From JBAYNS01 sp041678625 (lineage in GTDB: Bacteria; Patescibacteriota; Gracilibacteria; Peribacterales; Peribacteraceae), in assembly GCA_041678625.1 (NCBI GenBank), contig JBAYNS010000007.1:1-22762 (forward strand): a stretch of 22,762 nt of DNA. The letters run 5' to 3'. This document shows positions 1 through 7,307 of this stretch, in pieces. Below the pieces are notes generated by a model. That model saw nothing but the letters and a program-made list of their open reading frames with translations, was not told the DNA's origin and searched no databases. The position numbers were made by a program, and so were the translations under genes. Every line of letters begins with the position of its first letter. Position 1 is the stretch's first letter.

Positions 1-960
1 ATCCTGCTCAATGCGGAATGATTCATACTCTTTTTCTGCAAGAGCTTTAGCAACTTCTGCCGAAACCGAACCAGCATCTTTCAATATTTCATACTCATTG
101 AACTGCAAAAAAGCATCCAACTTTTCTGCCCAATCTGTCATTTTCATAGGAATCTGCTTAGAAGCCTGAAGTTCTGCAAAGTCCAAGTACATAGATACAA
201 TTCTGTTTAGATTTGATAATTCCTCAGAGCAAAGATAGTTCTTTGCTACTGTAACATCGCTCTTCAATACTTTTCCTTTTGGAGAATTCTTCCAGGTTGT
301 TAATCCCATATTTTGCTTATTGCTATCAACTCGTTCGGCAATAATCTCTGCGGCAGTTTTGCCAACTATCGCCCACTCGAGCTTATTTTGAACTGTACCG
401 AAAAACGTTCTGGTTATATCGGATTGAGGATCATAATCCACACTGCATTGAGCAAAAATATCCGTTATCTTCTGATAAAATCTTCGTTCGCTTGCACGAA
501 TTTCCCGTACCTTCTCAAGAAGTTCTTCAAAATAATCTTTGCCAAATTTTGATCCGTTTTTCAATCGTTGTTCATCCAATGCAAACCCTTTGATAATGTA
601 GTCGCGAAGCGTACCGGTTGCCCATATTCGAAACTGTGTTGCCTGCCTGGAATTAACACGATAACCAACTGATATGATTGCATCAAGATTATAAAATTGA
701 ACTTCACGCTCCACATCACGATCGCCTTCTTTTTGAACTATCCGGAAATTCCGGATAGTTGCTTCTTTTGCCAGTTCACCAGAAGAAAAAATAGACAAAA
801 GATGCTCATTTACAGTACGAACATCAACGCCGAACAACTCTGCCATGCGTTTTTGCGTAAGCCATACTGTTTCATCCTCAAAAAACACATCCACCTTTAT
901 TTGACCATCTGACGAGGTGTAGAGCAGAAAGTCCGATTGCTGGAGAGATTGGTCTTTCAT
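1..960 (-). CDS. RhuM-family protein (3' end cut by window edge)
   Basis: The minus strand is open from an ATG at 960 to the window edge, giving the first 320 residues of a protein with no stop in view. An N-terminal winged-helix-like segment (VWLTQKRMAELFGVDVRTVN, about residues 32-51) is followed by blocks typical of the RhuM 'virulence protein' family: the NFRIVQKEG motif, YNLDAIISVGYRVNS, FRIWATGTLRDYIIKGF and, later, DIFAQCSVDYDP. The family is named after a gene in Salmonella pathogenicity island 3 and is common in mobile and defence regions; its biochemical role is not established, though DNA binding through the N-terminal domain is likely. A good promoter (TTGACT, 16 bp, TACCAT) ends 9 bases before the ATG. 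The gene is AT-rich like the rest of the island. The family call is firm, the function is not. Confidence 0.85.
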   Translation of the reverse strand, partial: MKDQSLQQSDFLLYTSSDGQIKVDVFFEDETVWLTQKRMAELFGVDVRTVNEHLLSIFSSGELAKEATIRNFRIVQKEGDRDVEREVQFYNLDAIISVGYRVNSRQATQFRIWATGTLRDYIIKGFALDEQRLKNGSKFGKDYFEELLEKVREIRASERRFYQKITDIFAQCSVDYDPQSDITRTFFGTVQNKLEWAIVGKTAAEIIAERVDSNKQNMGLTTWKNSPKGKVLKSDVTVAKNYLCSEELSNLNRIVSMYLDFAELQASKQIPMKMTDWAEKLDAFLQFNEYEILKDAGSVSAEVAKALAEKEYESFRIEQD

Positions 961-969
961 AGGTGATCG

Positions 970-997
970 ATGGTACACCTAATCAGACACGAGTCAA
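970..997 (-). promoter_or_regulatory. Promoter of the RhuM gene
   Basis: Read on the minus strand, a -35 box TTGACT (992-997) and a -10 box TACCAT (970-975) are 16 bp apart. The -10 ends 9 bases before the ATG, so the predicted transcript has almost no leader. Confidence 0.6.
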
Positions 998-1026
998 GCA
1001 ACGATCAATTTAGACCGCCATCTCTA

Positions 1027-1186
1027 CTCTTCGTTACGCCTGACAGCGCCCGTACGCGTAACCCGTCCGTAGTCCCGCCCCGCGAATGCGGGGGGACGAA
1101 GGCGGGTAAAGGGCAAGAAGTGCTACATGTAGTCACATTTTTTTAAGACAGACTCTAAACCGCGTGCGTAAGTGCGCGGTTTTTTA
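1027..1186. repeat. 160-bp direct repeat, copy 1
   Basis: It begins CTCTTCGTTACGCCTGAC and ends in the hairpin AAACCGCG / CGCGGTTT (arms 1157-1164 and 1175-1182) followed by a T run. It contains a CCCCGC-GAAT-GCGGGG hairpin and the palindrome CTACATGTAG (1123-1132). Copy 2 lies about 504 bp further right with only a handful of differences. Confidence 0.85.
1157..1186 (+). terminator. Terminator-like hairpin in repeat copy 1
   Basis: An 8-bp perfect stem (AAACCGCG / CGCGGTTT) with a 10-nt loop is followed by T residues on the plus strand. The shape fits a rho-independent terminator, but no plus-strand gene ends upstream, so it may simply be part of the mobile repeat. Confidence 0.35.
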
Positions 1187-1198
1187 TGCCTGAGGAAA

Positions 1199-1262
1199 TG
1201 TTTCGCCCCCTCCCCTTTCTCCCCTCCCCCGTTGCGGGGGAGGGGAAGGGGGTGAGGGCGCA
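1199..1262. repeat. GC-rich dispersed palindrome, copy 1
   Basis: Perfect arms CCCCTCCCCC (1221-1230) and GGGGGAGGGG (1236-1245) surround the loop GTTGC, flanked by further C-rich and G-rich tracts. The reverse complement of almost the whole element is found at 16001-16062, so it is a dispersed, REP-like element. Spurious ORFs reading 'PLPLPRNGGG' arise from such elements in many genomes. Confidence 0.8.
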
Positions 1263-1430
1263 AAACGTGCGTAAGTGCGTGGTTTTTTGTTGCACGGAGT
1301 TTGGGGTCAATGAACTTGGCTCTGGTTTCGGATTCATTCATGCACCACTTTTTGTGAAGAGGTCCAAATAATTCATATACATGTACGCTTGAATGGCTTC
1401 ATAGACTTTGTTGGCATCTTTTTACAGATA

Positions 1431-1455
1431 TATACAAAGTATAGTAGTTTGTATA
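1431..1455. repeat. Inverted repeat TATACAAA-9-TTTGTATA
   Basis: Perfect 8-bp arms at 1431-1438 and 1448-1455 stand in otherwise AT-rich non-coding sequence. The size fits an operator for a dimeric repressor, but no promoter or target gene is next to it. Confidence 0.4.
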
Positions 1456-1502
1456 CATAGGGTCACAAACCTGAAAGTCACACTGCAGTTGTTCTGCTTG
1501 TG

Positions 1503-1533
1503 AAGCTCCCCGACCTTACGGTCGGGACATCTC
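1503..1533. repeat. Small hairpin element, relative of the one at 15863
   Basis: The sequence AAGCTC is followed by a 7-bp stem CCCGACC (1509-1515) / GGTCGGG (1520-1526) and by ACATCTC. A similar arrangement (AAAGCTC, CCCCG...CGGGG, TATCTCC) is at 15863-15895. The outer motifs agree while the stem sequence differs, as in a structured small mobile element. Confidence 0.5.
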
Positions 1534-1689
1534 TTCGTTACGCCTGACAGCGCCCGTACGCGTAACCCGTCCGTAGCCCTGCCCCGCGAATGCGGGGGGG
1601 GCGAATGCGGGTAAAGGGCAAGAAGTGCTGCATGTAGTCACGTTTTTTACACAGACTCTAAACCGCGTGCGTAAGTGCGCGGTTTTTTT
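1531..1689. repeat. 160-bp direct repeat, copy 2
   Basis: Same order of internal motifs as the copy at 1027-1186. The differences cluster around the GC-rich hairpin, the CTACATGTAG palindrome (here CTGCATGTAG) and the T run before ACAGACTC. The terminal hairpin arms are at 1660-1667 and 1678-1685. The copy ends 24 bp past the stop of the PIN-domain gene, so its hairpin may end transcription from the right, although the T run faces the other way. Confidence 0.85.
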
Positions 1690-1690
1690 A
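1660..1690 (+). terminator. Terminator-like hairpin in repeat copy 2
   Basis: The stem and loop are identical to those at 1157-1186, followed by seven T residues on the plus strand. It lies just downstream of the convergent end of the PIN gene. Confidence 0.35.
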
Positions 1691-1712
1691 ACGACATAGA
1701 GTTATTAAATTA

Positions 1713-2714
1713 TTAAACAGGGAACCCAAGAAGTCTCAATTCTTCTTCGCGAAGACCAAGACAATCATCTTCTTGGTAGCGTTCAATAAATTCTTTTAAA
1801 AGGTCAGGCTCAATAACATCTTTTCTATCTTTGACGATTTTCCACAAGAAATCATATACGTCTTCATCAGTCATAACTGCTCTAATTTCCCAATTTTCAA
1901 GGCTACCTCTAATTATTTCATTTACTTCAGAATCTGAAAAATTTCTAAATTTTGATAGTTGGGAAATTACATGATGTGTTGTTCGGAAAGATCCACTTTT
2001 AAGCAAATTATTTATTAGTCTGTTTTTTCTTTGCTCCATTTCTAATTTAATATTTTTTTGATGCTCAGCAAAGAAATCCGAAAGTTTTTCATAGAAATGA
2101 ACTTTTGATTTTTTCTTTTTACTCCACTCATCTTTTAAAAACGGATGAATAGTGGATTCAAATAAGGACTTATAGTCTTTATCTCCAGAAATGAAGAATA
2201 AGTCTTCATTATCTGGGATTACCTCTAGAAGACATTCCCAGTTCAGTGCATCACCATACGACCCATTTTTTCCCGGAGGGTTTCCCAGCTTCATTCTTTT
2301 ATCGGCAATCGGTACATACTTTTCTGTTTCGAATTTTTTAGCTGCTGAAAATAAATCCCTAATTACTTCATCTGCTTTCAGTGTTTGTGCTTTTACATCC
2401 AAAAGGATTTTTTCCATCATTTTCGATTTAGCGTCTTTAAAGTCTTTTGCCGCTCTTCTCATAACTTCATACTCAGGATATCTTTTGCAAAATTCAGGAA
2501 ATGGTTGTTCTAGCTTTTCAGTAGAAAGTTGACTAAAAGCATCTTTAATTTTTACTTCACGATTTCTTCTAAACTCATCAACTACTTGGCTTGGTAAATA
2601 TAGAGTGATTTCTTCTTTAAAAATTACGTCCAGTAATTTTTTTAGTTCATCCAAATCATCTCCAGAAAAATGGTAGAAGTCTAGAAAAATATTAGTATCC
2701 ACAAATAAATGCAT
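1713..2714 (-). CDS. PIN-like domain protein, DUF4935 type
   Basis: A protein of 333 residues. The N-terminus MHLFVDTNIFLDFY carries the first acidic residue of a PIN-like nuclease (D6), followed by VVDEF (D46/E47), YGDALNWE (D155) and FISGDKDY (D178/D180). These four acidic blocks, with the GDALNWE box, match the DUF4935/PIN-like family, predicted metal-dependent RNases or structure-specific nucleases seen in defence and toxin loci. The middle (residues 55-135) is lysine-rich and probably helical, inserted between the second and third acidic blocks; the C-terminal 110 residues are helical with no recognised domain. There is no antitoxin-like partner directly adjacent. A promoter (TTTAAA, 17 bp, TAATAT) ends 6 bases before the ATG. 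It is divergent from the next gene. Confidence 0.75.
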   Translation of the reverse strand: MHLFVDTNIFLDFYHFSGDDLDELKKLLDVIFKEEITLYLPSQVVDEFRRNREVKIKDAFSQLSTEKLEQPFPEFCKRYPEYEVMRRAAKDFKDAKSKMMEKILLDVKAQTLKADEVIRDLFSAAKKFETEKYVPIADKRMKLGNPPGKNGSYGDALNWECLLEVIPDNEDLFFISGDKDYKSLFESTIHPFLKDEWSKKKKSKVHFYEKLSDFFAEHQKNIKLEMEQRKNRLINNLLKSGSFRTTHHVISQLSKFRNFSDSEVNEIIRGSLENWEIRAVMTDEDVYDFLWKIVKDRKDVIEPDLLKEFIERYQEDDCLGLREEELRLLGFPV

Positions 2715-2720
2715 ATTGTG

Positions 2721-2749
2721 ATATTACATCACTTGTACGTCTTTTTAAA
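2721..2749 (-). promoter_or_regulatory. Promoter of the PIN-domain gene
   Basis: On the minus strand, TTTAAA (2744-2749) and TAATAT (2721-2726) are separated by exactly 17 bp. The -10 ends 6 bases before the ATG, placing the predicted start of transcription on the start codon. Confidence 0.55.
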
Positions 2750-2812
2750 TTTTAATGAGATAATCGTATTGTCATATGCATCAAGTCAGAATAGATGCTT
2801 TATTTAAAAAAA

Positions 2813-2823
2813 TAGAATACACT
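2813..2823 (+). promoter_or_regulatory. Possible -10 region of the putative ExK nuclease gene
   Basis: Two overlapping -10-like hexamers, TAGAAT (2813-2818) and TACACT (2818-2823), lie 17 bases or more before the ATG at 2841. No clear -35 is seen. Unlike its neighbours this gene would have a short leader. Confidence 0.3.
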
Positions 2824-2840
2824 ACGTCGCAACCCCTCCA

Positions 2841-3533
2841 ATGACGTATACCACCTCAGAAAAGGCGCTTACGGAAACTTTTCTTATAAACCAAAGCGCG
2901 TTTTTTAAGAGTTTAAGGTTATCTGGTGAGACTAAAATGGAACAGCAACAGGAAGTTAATATCGGATATGGCGTGACAGACATACTTTATTATCAACTAG
3001 ATCGAAGTCTACTTGAGCAAAGAAAGAAAATGAAGGTGGATAAAATTGATGATAGAGCAATTCTTGAGATGCTGGTTAAAATAAGGTCGCGCGACAGCAT
3101 AACGTCGAAAACGTTAGATAATATTACTAAGCATTTATCTTCCTATAGCCAAGACAAGACAATCAGCTATTTAATAGAGAATAAGTTTTTATGCTATAAC
3201 AAAAAAAATAATTGCTATGATGTGGCTAAGAAATACATTCCGAGGTTCGATAGGCTTATTGCAATCGAGTTGAAACTGAAGAACTGGAGTAGGGCTTTAT
3301 TTCAGGCTCAAAGATATAATCTCGTTTCCGACTATTCATTTGTAGCATTGCCCACAGATTTTATTAAACCAGCCTTAAGAAATCTTGATGATTTCAAGAA
3401 TTTGAATGTTGGGTTAATAGAGATATTTTCTGACAATGTACGCATTGTACATAAGCCAAAACGTAATAGTGTGAAATACAGGTCAGATGTAATGATTGCA
3501 TATACATTAGAAAACCTAATCGCCAAAAACTGA
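2841..3533 (+). CDS. Putative PD-(D/E)XK nuclease-like protein
   Basis: A protein of 230 residues of no firmly named family. The segment GYGVTDILY (D47) followed, after an inserted helical region (residues 60-130), by IAIELKLKNW (E143-x-K145) and ALFQAQRYN (Q155, R158, Y159) has the layout of a PD-(D/E)XK nuclease core: acidic residue, E-x-K, then a helix with Q and R/Y. SDYSFVALP just after fits the next core strand. The insert around 65-125 could be a small winged helix. The gene converges on the kinase gene and overlaps its 3' end by 18 bp, so the two are probably linked. An internal ATG at 2937 (MEQQQEVNIGYG) is an alternative start that keeps the whole core. The nuclease call rests on motif reading alone. 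Confidence 0.5.
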   Translation: MTYTTSEKALTETFLINQSAFFKSLRLSGETKMEQQQEVNIGYGVTDILYYQLDRSLLEQRKKMKVDKIDDRAILEMLVKIRSRDSITSKTLDNITKHLSSYSQDKTISYLIENKFLCYNKKNNCYDVAKKYIPRFDRLIAIELKLKNWSRALFQAQRYNLVSDYSFVALPTDFIKPALRNLDDFKNLNVGLIEIFSDNVRIVHKPKRNSVKYRSDVMIAYTLENLIAKN

Positions 3534-5516
3534 TAACCAAGGATCAATGAATGAAGCGTTATTGCTCTCATGAAATTGAAAACCATACTTTTTCTCAAGT
3601 TCGGTATAGAGTTGCTCAGCGCTTTTGAGCCGGTCTACGAAAGTAGGCTTCACTGCTTCAGATTTTCCTTTAACTAATGCATTTTTTTCTTTTTTCATTA
3701 CTTCCACAAAGTGAGATTTGCTTACTTGTTCATTCTGAACACCTTTTTTATAGAATATTCCATCGTAATGAAGTTCTTGCTTGGCAGGGATGCCACTTGC
3801 TGAACTCCTGAAAAGCTCTAGATCTGTATAGATATCATTCAGCAACTGCGGACAGTAACAGCGATTTTTTTTTGATTTAGAGTTCCCTCCCCCTGACTCG
3901 TTGAATTGTTCAAAATCAACCTTCCTTCCTGCACGACTAGGTGCAATAGAAAAATTGCCTAGATGACTTCCAATATAGTAAAAGGCACTTAGGTCGGAAA
4001 GAGACCAAAAAATATTTTTTGTTAAGCCGACCTGCTCTATGAAATGCTTTACTCCTAGAAGCCACTTCTTATCTTTGCATGGACCGGTGATTGCACTTTT
4101 TTTAGAGCCAAATACTACATAAATATTTTTAAACTCTTCACACATAGCAATTAGATCAATTAAATCCTGAAGTTGTGAATGGTTGCTAACAAGCGATTCT
4201 TCTAATGCAATACCAAAATAAAGATCTTCTTCACTGACTCCTAGTTTAATTATTTCTTTATAACAACGTAGACATCTTTGAAGTGCATGACACTTATCAT
4301 CCTCCACCTTAAAATAAGGTGCGATATAGAAATATGGATCAAATTCATTTTCAAAATCATAAACCGCTTTGGATAGCTCAGGATCATCCATGAAGTTGTT
4401 GTATTCTCTTTCCTTTAGATAGCTAATATTTTTTTCATACAACCTCATTGTTCTTGGATCAATAACAATTTTTAACCCTTTTTCAATAAGAGGATTCAAT
4501 TCTGTAATTACATTTTCATGGTTTCTAATTTGATCTCCAGATAGAACAATACCCATGTTTTCTGGCTCATATTCAGTAAAGTATTCGTTAATGAGAAAGC
4601 TCTTATGGTCATCCCCTCTAAGCTGTATCCATAAGTCTGGGTTAATTGCCTTAATTTTGTTCACTGGCAAATGAAGTCCGCCAATCTCATCAAGCCTTTT
4701 TACTCTAGCGATCGGGCTTTGCTGTAACAGGGCAACAAGTAGATTTTTTATTTTAGGAGAAATGTCTGCATTTTCTTCAATAAGACTAGATAGTTCATAT
4801 GACTTATCTGGATCAACTATGTCTGCAATTTTCTTACCTGTTATCATTTCAAGACCAATTAATCCAAGTGAATAGTAATCACTTGCAAAGCTAACTTTGT
4901 GCTGGTTGTGGAAGCGATTCTCTAAGCATAGTTTTACTTGCTCTGGTGAAAGGTAATGTAATGGACCCTTGCCTCTTTTTAGTGAAGGGTTATCGATAAC
5001 AAATAGTGATATACCTAAATCTAAAAGTAAAAAATCATCAGGATTTCTGTAAATAATATTTGCTGGTTTTACGTCACGGTGAATAATGCCAGATTCATAT
5101 AAATTAGTAATTACACTTATTGCATTGCTTATGAATTTAAGTACATCATCTTCCGTAAACGAATAGGAAGCAGATTTAATTTGATCATCCAGAGTGCGCC
5201 CCTCAATAAAGGGAAAAATGAAGTAGTAATTTTTGCCTATCATTCCATCACCTTCAAACGTAATGATTTGATCATGGCTACATGCCTGCATAGCTTCTTT
5301 TTCTCTTATAAAAGCTTCCTTGTTACCTTCTCGGAAATTCTCAGAAAGAACTTTTATTACTTTTGTATCATTAGTGCCTTTGATTTTAAATTTGTATACA
5401 GCGCTATTGGGAGCATTTTTGCCGTTAATTGGATTGTGATCAAAATCTACAAATCCATATCGATTTTGTAACTCTTTTTCTGTTAAATCCGTTTTTGGCA
5501 GTTTAGGTTTAGCCAT
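3516..5516 (-). CDS. Hanks-type Ser/Thr protein kinase with a C-terminal possible barrel domain
   Basis: A protein of 666 residues. Residues 35-285 form a protein kinase domain: K55 in VIKVL, a possible helix-C glutamate near E72, HRDVKPAN (H146-N153), DLG in place of DFG (D166), SPE (190-192) and DYYSLG (D213). The glycine loop is degenerate, but the catalytic residues are present, so it should be active. There is no transmembrane segment or PASTA repeat, unlike housekeeping PknB kinases, so it is cytoplasmic. Residues 300-560 alternate strands and helices (GIVLSGDQI, LKIVIDPRT, YFYIAPYF, LYFGIALEE, NIYVVFGS, FSIAPSRAGR), a pattern that suggests a TIM-type barrel, but I recognise no family. 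The last 100 residues are charged. The AT-rich composition and setting suggest a defence kinase. A -10 box TAGACT ends 9 bases before the ATG. Confidence 0.8.
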   Translation of the reverse strand: MAKPKLPKTDLTEKELQNRYGFVDFDHNPINGKNAPNSAVYKFKIKGTNDTKVIKVLSENFREGNKEAFIREKEAMQACSHDQIITFEGDGMIGKNYYFIFPFIEGRTLDDQIKSASYSFTEDDVLKFISNAISVITNLYESGIIHRDVKPANIIYRNPDDFLLLDLGISLFVIDNPSLKRGKGPLHYLSPEQVKLCLENRFHNQHKVSFASDYYSLGLIGLEMITGKKIADIVDPDKSYELSSLIEENADISPKIKNLLVALLQQSPIARVKRLDEIGGLHLPVNKIKAINPDLWIQLRGDDHKSFLINEYFTEYEPENMGIVLSGDQIRNHENVITELNPLIEKGLKIVIDPRTMRLYEKNISYLKEREYNNFMDDPELSKAVYDFENEFDPYFYIAPYFKVEDDKCHALQRCLRCYKEIIKLGVSEEDLYFGIALEESLVSNHSQLQDLIDLIAMCEEFKNIYVVFGSKKSAITGPCKDKKWLLGVKHFIEQVGLTKNIFWSLSDLSAFYYIGSHLGNFSIAPSRAGRKVDFEQFNESGGGNSKSKKNRCYCPQLLNDIYTDLELFRSSASGIPAKQELHYDGIFYKKGVQNEQVSKSHFVEVMKKEKNALVKGKSEAVKPTFVDRLKSAEQLYTELEKKYGFQFHESNNASFIDPWLSVFGD

Positions 5517-5525
5517 AGAAAAACT

Positions 5526-5531
5526 AGTCTA
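5526..5531 (-). promoter_or_regulatory. -10 box of the kinase gene
   Basis: TAGACT on the minus strand ends 9 bases before the ATG at 5516. No good -35 is visible. It is back to back with the copy A promoter, with the two starts only 70 bp apart. Confidence 0.4.
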
Positions 5532-5574
5532 TCTGAAAATTGTGGGATAAGTAAAATTAACAAATGAGAGAATG

Positions 5575-5580
5575 TATACT
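5575..5580 (+). promoter_or_regulatory. -10 box of copy A
   Basis: TATACT ends 6 bases before the ATG at 5587, so the predicted transcript would start on the A of the start codon. Confidence 0.4.
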
Positions 5581-5586
5581 GACAAT

Positions 5587-5976
5587 ATGCTAAAAGCAAA
5601 GCGTACTATAGGCAGAAAAACAAAATACAGTGCCAAGCTAAGCCATGCTTTGTGCAGATGGATAGCTGGGGGTTGCTCATACAAAGATACCTGTTTGATT
5701 GAGAGTATTTCTTACGAAACTCTACGAGTGTGGAAAGAGTAAAAACCTGCGTTTTCTGCTGCCCTAAAAAAGGCAGAGGCTAAGTGGCAGGTCGCACGGC
5801 AACTCGCGCTCCTAGAGTCTGGAAAGATGGTTTTGACGCGCGAAACAGCAATCAGTATCAGAGCTATTATCGGTACAAGTCTGGAAACTGCGGAAGATCA
5901 CGGATTTGAAGAAGGGCTCACTGCCGATTTACGCGAACGCTTAAAGAAAGCAACAGCTATTGCTGATGGTGAATGA
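5587..5976 (+). pseudogene. Copy A: small HTH protein gene broken by an in-frame TAA
   Basis: An ATG at 5587 opens 51 codons, then TAA (5740-5742), after which the same frame runs on for 77 codons to TGA at 5974-5976. The first part (KTKYSAKLSHALCRWIAGG, then ISYETLRVWKE) and the continuation (KPAFSAALKKAEAKW) match, across the stop, the helix-turn-helix layout of phage small-terminase-like proteins, in which WKE-x-KPEFS is continuous. A single base change (from GAA, CAA or AAA) explains the stop. The C-terminal half, from VARQLALLESGK on, is closely similar to copy B at 8654-8890 in DNA and protein. UAA recoding is unlikely because other genes here end in TAA. The gene probably no longer makes the full protein; the 51-residue HTH peptide could still be made. 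Confidence 0.7.
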
Positions 5977-5998
5977 CCATCGGTCTCCGTTGCTCTGC

Positions 5999-6040
5999 TT
6001 ACCTCTCCACCTCATACGCATATTTATCACACTTTAAGAG
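5999..6040 (-). repeat. att-like copy 1 of the rpoD 3' end
   Basis: Read on the minus strand these 14 codons give LLKCDKYAYEVER and a TAA stop, against LLKCDKCAYEVER in the real rpoD at 8914-8955. Most differences are at third positions (TGC to TGT, CGG to AGG, CTT to TTA or CTC); one cysteine has become tyrosine. To its left, the spacer and copy A repeat the arrangement found next to the real rpoD end, so about 250 bp (5790-6040) is a diverged duplicate of 8701-8955. Confidence 0.8.
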
Positions 6041-6155
6041 TTGTACGACATACCTTTTTCTCCTCCTTTCTCCACTACGTTTCGCTTTTTTATTTTTTGC
6101 GTCCCCACATTTGTTTGTTGTGTATGTAGGATGTTTGTTGTTTTCTAAGTAATAA

Positions 6156-6164
6156 TGATACGAT
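6156..6164 (+). promoter_or_regulatory. Extended -10 promoter of the methyltransferase operon
   Basis: TGATACGAT is an extended -10 (TGn plus TACGAT) ending 7 bases before the ATG at 6172. TTGTTG at 6135-6140 is a possible -35 with an 18-bp spacer. The transcript would be essentially leaderless. Confidence 0.5.
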
Positions 6165-6171
6165 AACAATA

Positions 6172-7299
6172 ATGGCAAACAGAAATCTCTCTAACGCAAA
6201 ACGGGCAAAGAATGATGAGTTTTATACCCAGTACAGCGATATTCAGAAAGAGATTGAAGCGTATTTGGAATTCAACCCCAATGTATTTCGCGACAAGGTC
6301 GTGTATTGCAACTGCGACGATCCGTTCGAGAGCAATTTTTTCCGTTATTTCGTGCTCAATTTTAGGAGGCTTGGATTGAAACAGCTTATCACCACCAGCT
6401 ACAAGCCCTCACCCGTAGCTAACACGCAACTGAAGTTACTTGGCGATGATAAAACTCTCACAAAATCAAAGGGCCGTCCGAAGGTAACTGCCAACAAGTT
6501 TATTATCAACGAAGTACATGACATAGACGGCGACGGCGAATTTAACTTGAAAGATGTGGCACAGCAGCTAAAGGAAAACAAAAATAACGAATGGACACCT
6601 CTGGTAGGAGATGGTGATTTTCGTAGCCATGAATCTATAGAATTACTAAAGCAGTCAGATATTGTTGTAACTAACCCGCCTTTTAGTCTATTTCGAGAAT
6701 ACATAAGTCAACTTGTTGATTATGATAAGAAATTCCTCATCATAGGTAATTTAAATGCTATAAAATATTCAAGTATATTTCCCTTAATAAAACACAACAA
6801 GATTTGGTTAGGAAACAATTCTAAAGTCAATGGTGGTGCAATGTTTTTTGAGATACCAGAAGAGATTGCGAATTTGGAACAAGTTCGAGAAATAAGGGAA
6901 AGTAAAAGTGGTAGAAAGATTTATATTACCAGAGTACAAGGTGTTCGCTGGTTTACAAACCTTGAACACGGACGACGCCATCAGCCGTTGCCACAAATGA
7001 CTAAAGCTGAAATAATTAAGTTTGTAACAAAAAAACCATTCGAGAAATATGACAATTATGACGCGATTGACGTATCTCTAGTAAAGAATATCCCGAGCGA
7101 TTATAAAGGCATGATGGGGGTACCGATAAGTTTTCTGGATAAATATTCTCCTAAACAATTTGAGATTATTGATTTGTTAAATAGGTATACATTGCTTGAC
7201 ACCCAAAAGACTAACGAGGATGTTAGGACGCGACATTCACATACGTGTAATGTTAATGGCAAGCCTGTCTTTTCCAGAATTGTGATTAAACATAACTAA
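6172..7299 (+). CDS. EcoRI-family adenine-specific DNA methyltransferase
   Basis: A protein of 375 residues, close to the family's usual length of about 320-380. It opens with ANRNLSNAKRAKNDEFYTQ, the signature start of the M.EcoRI family, followed by VVYCNCDDPFESNFFRYF (residues 43-60, part of the SAM site) and the amino-methyltransferase motif IV NPPFSLFREY (168-177), where NPPF holds the target adenine. FLIIGNLNAIKYSSIFP and GVRWFTNL are further family blocks. It transfers a methyl group from SAM to N6 of adenine in a DNA site; the site cannot be read from the sequence. The next gene starts 8 bp after the stop, so the two form an operon; no EcoRI-like nuclease is present. The family call is very secure. 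Confidence 0.93.
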   Translation: MANRNLSNAKRAKNDEFYTQYSDIQKEIEAYLEFNPNVFRDKVVYCNCDDPFESNFFRYFVLNFRRLGLKQLITTSYKPSPVANTQLKLLGDDKTLTKSKGRPKVTANKFIINEVHDIDGDGEFNLKDVAQQLKENKNNEWTPLVGDGDFRSHESIELLKQSDIVVTNPPFSLFREYISQLVDYDKKFLIIGNLNAIKYSSIFPLIKHNKIWLGNNSKVNGGAMFFEIPEEIANLEQVREIRESKSGRKIYITRVQGVRWFTNLEHGRRHQPLPQMTKAEIIKFVTKKPFEKYDNYDAIDVSLVKNIPSDYKGMMGVPISFLDKYSPKQFEIIDLLNRYTLLDTQKTNEDVRTRHSHTCNVNGKPVFSRIVIKHN

Positions 7300-7307
7300 T
7301 AAACTGC

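Larger units (their letters stand above)
961..1712. other. Gene-free repeat-rich stretch between RhuM and PIN genes
   Basis: No credible gene lies here; the short ORFs are translations of palindromic repeats. It contains the RhuM promoter, two copies of a 160-bp direct repeat, a GC-rich palindrome with a second copy near leuS, a CCCGACC/GGTCGGG hairpin at 1509-1526, and an 8-bp inverted repeat at 1431-1455. The stretch looks like a nest of small dispersed elements. Confidence 0.7.

Noticed and set aside
1123..1371. Several short ORFs with PLPLPRNGGG / LPSPVAGEGKG-type sequences
   Set aside because: They are translations of the GC-rich palindrome; the same strings arise at 15824-16158 from the second copy. 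No promoter or start signal.
5740..5742. TAA in copy A as a recoded or read-through sense codon
   Set aside because: Other genes in the window (rpoD, dnaG, KAS III) end with TAA, and known recoding in CPR relatives concerns TGA, which is also used as a stop here. A nonsense mutation is simpler.
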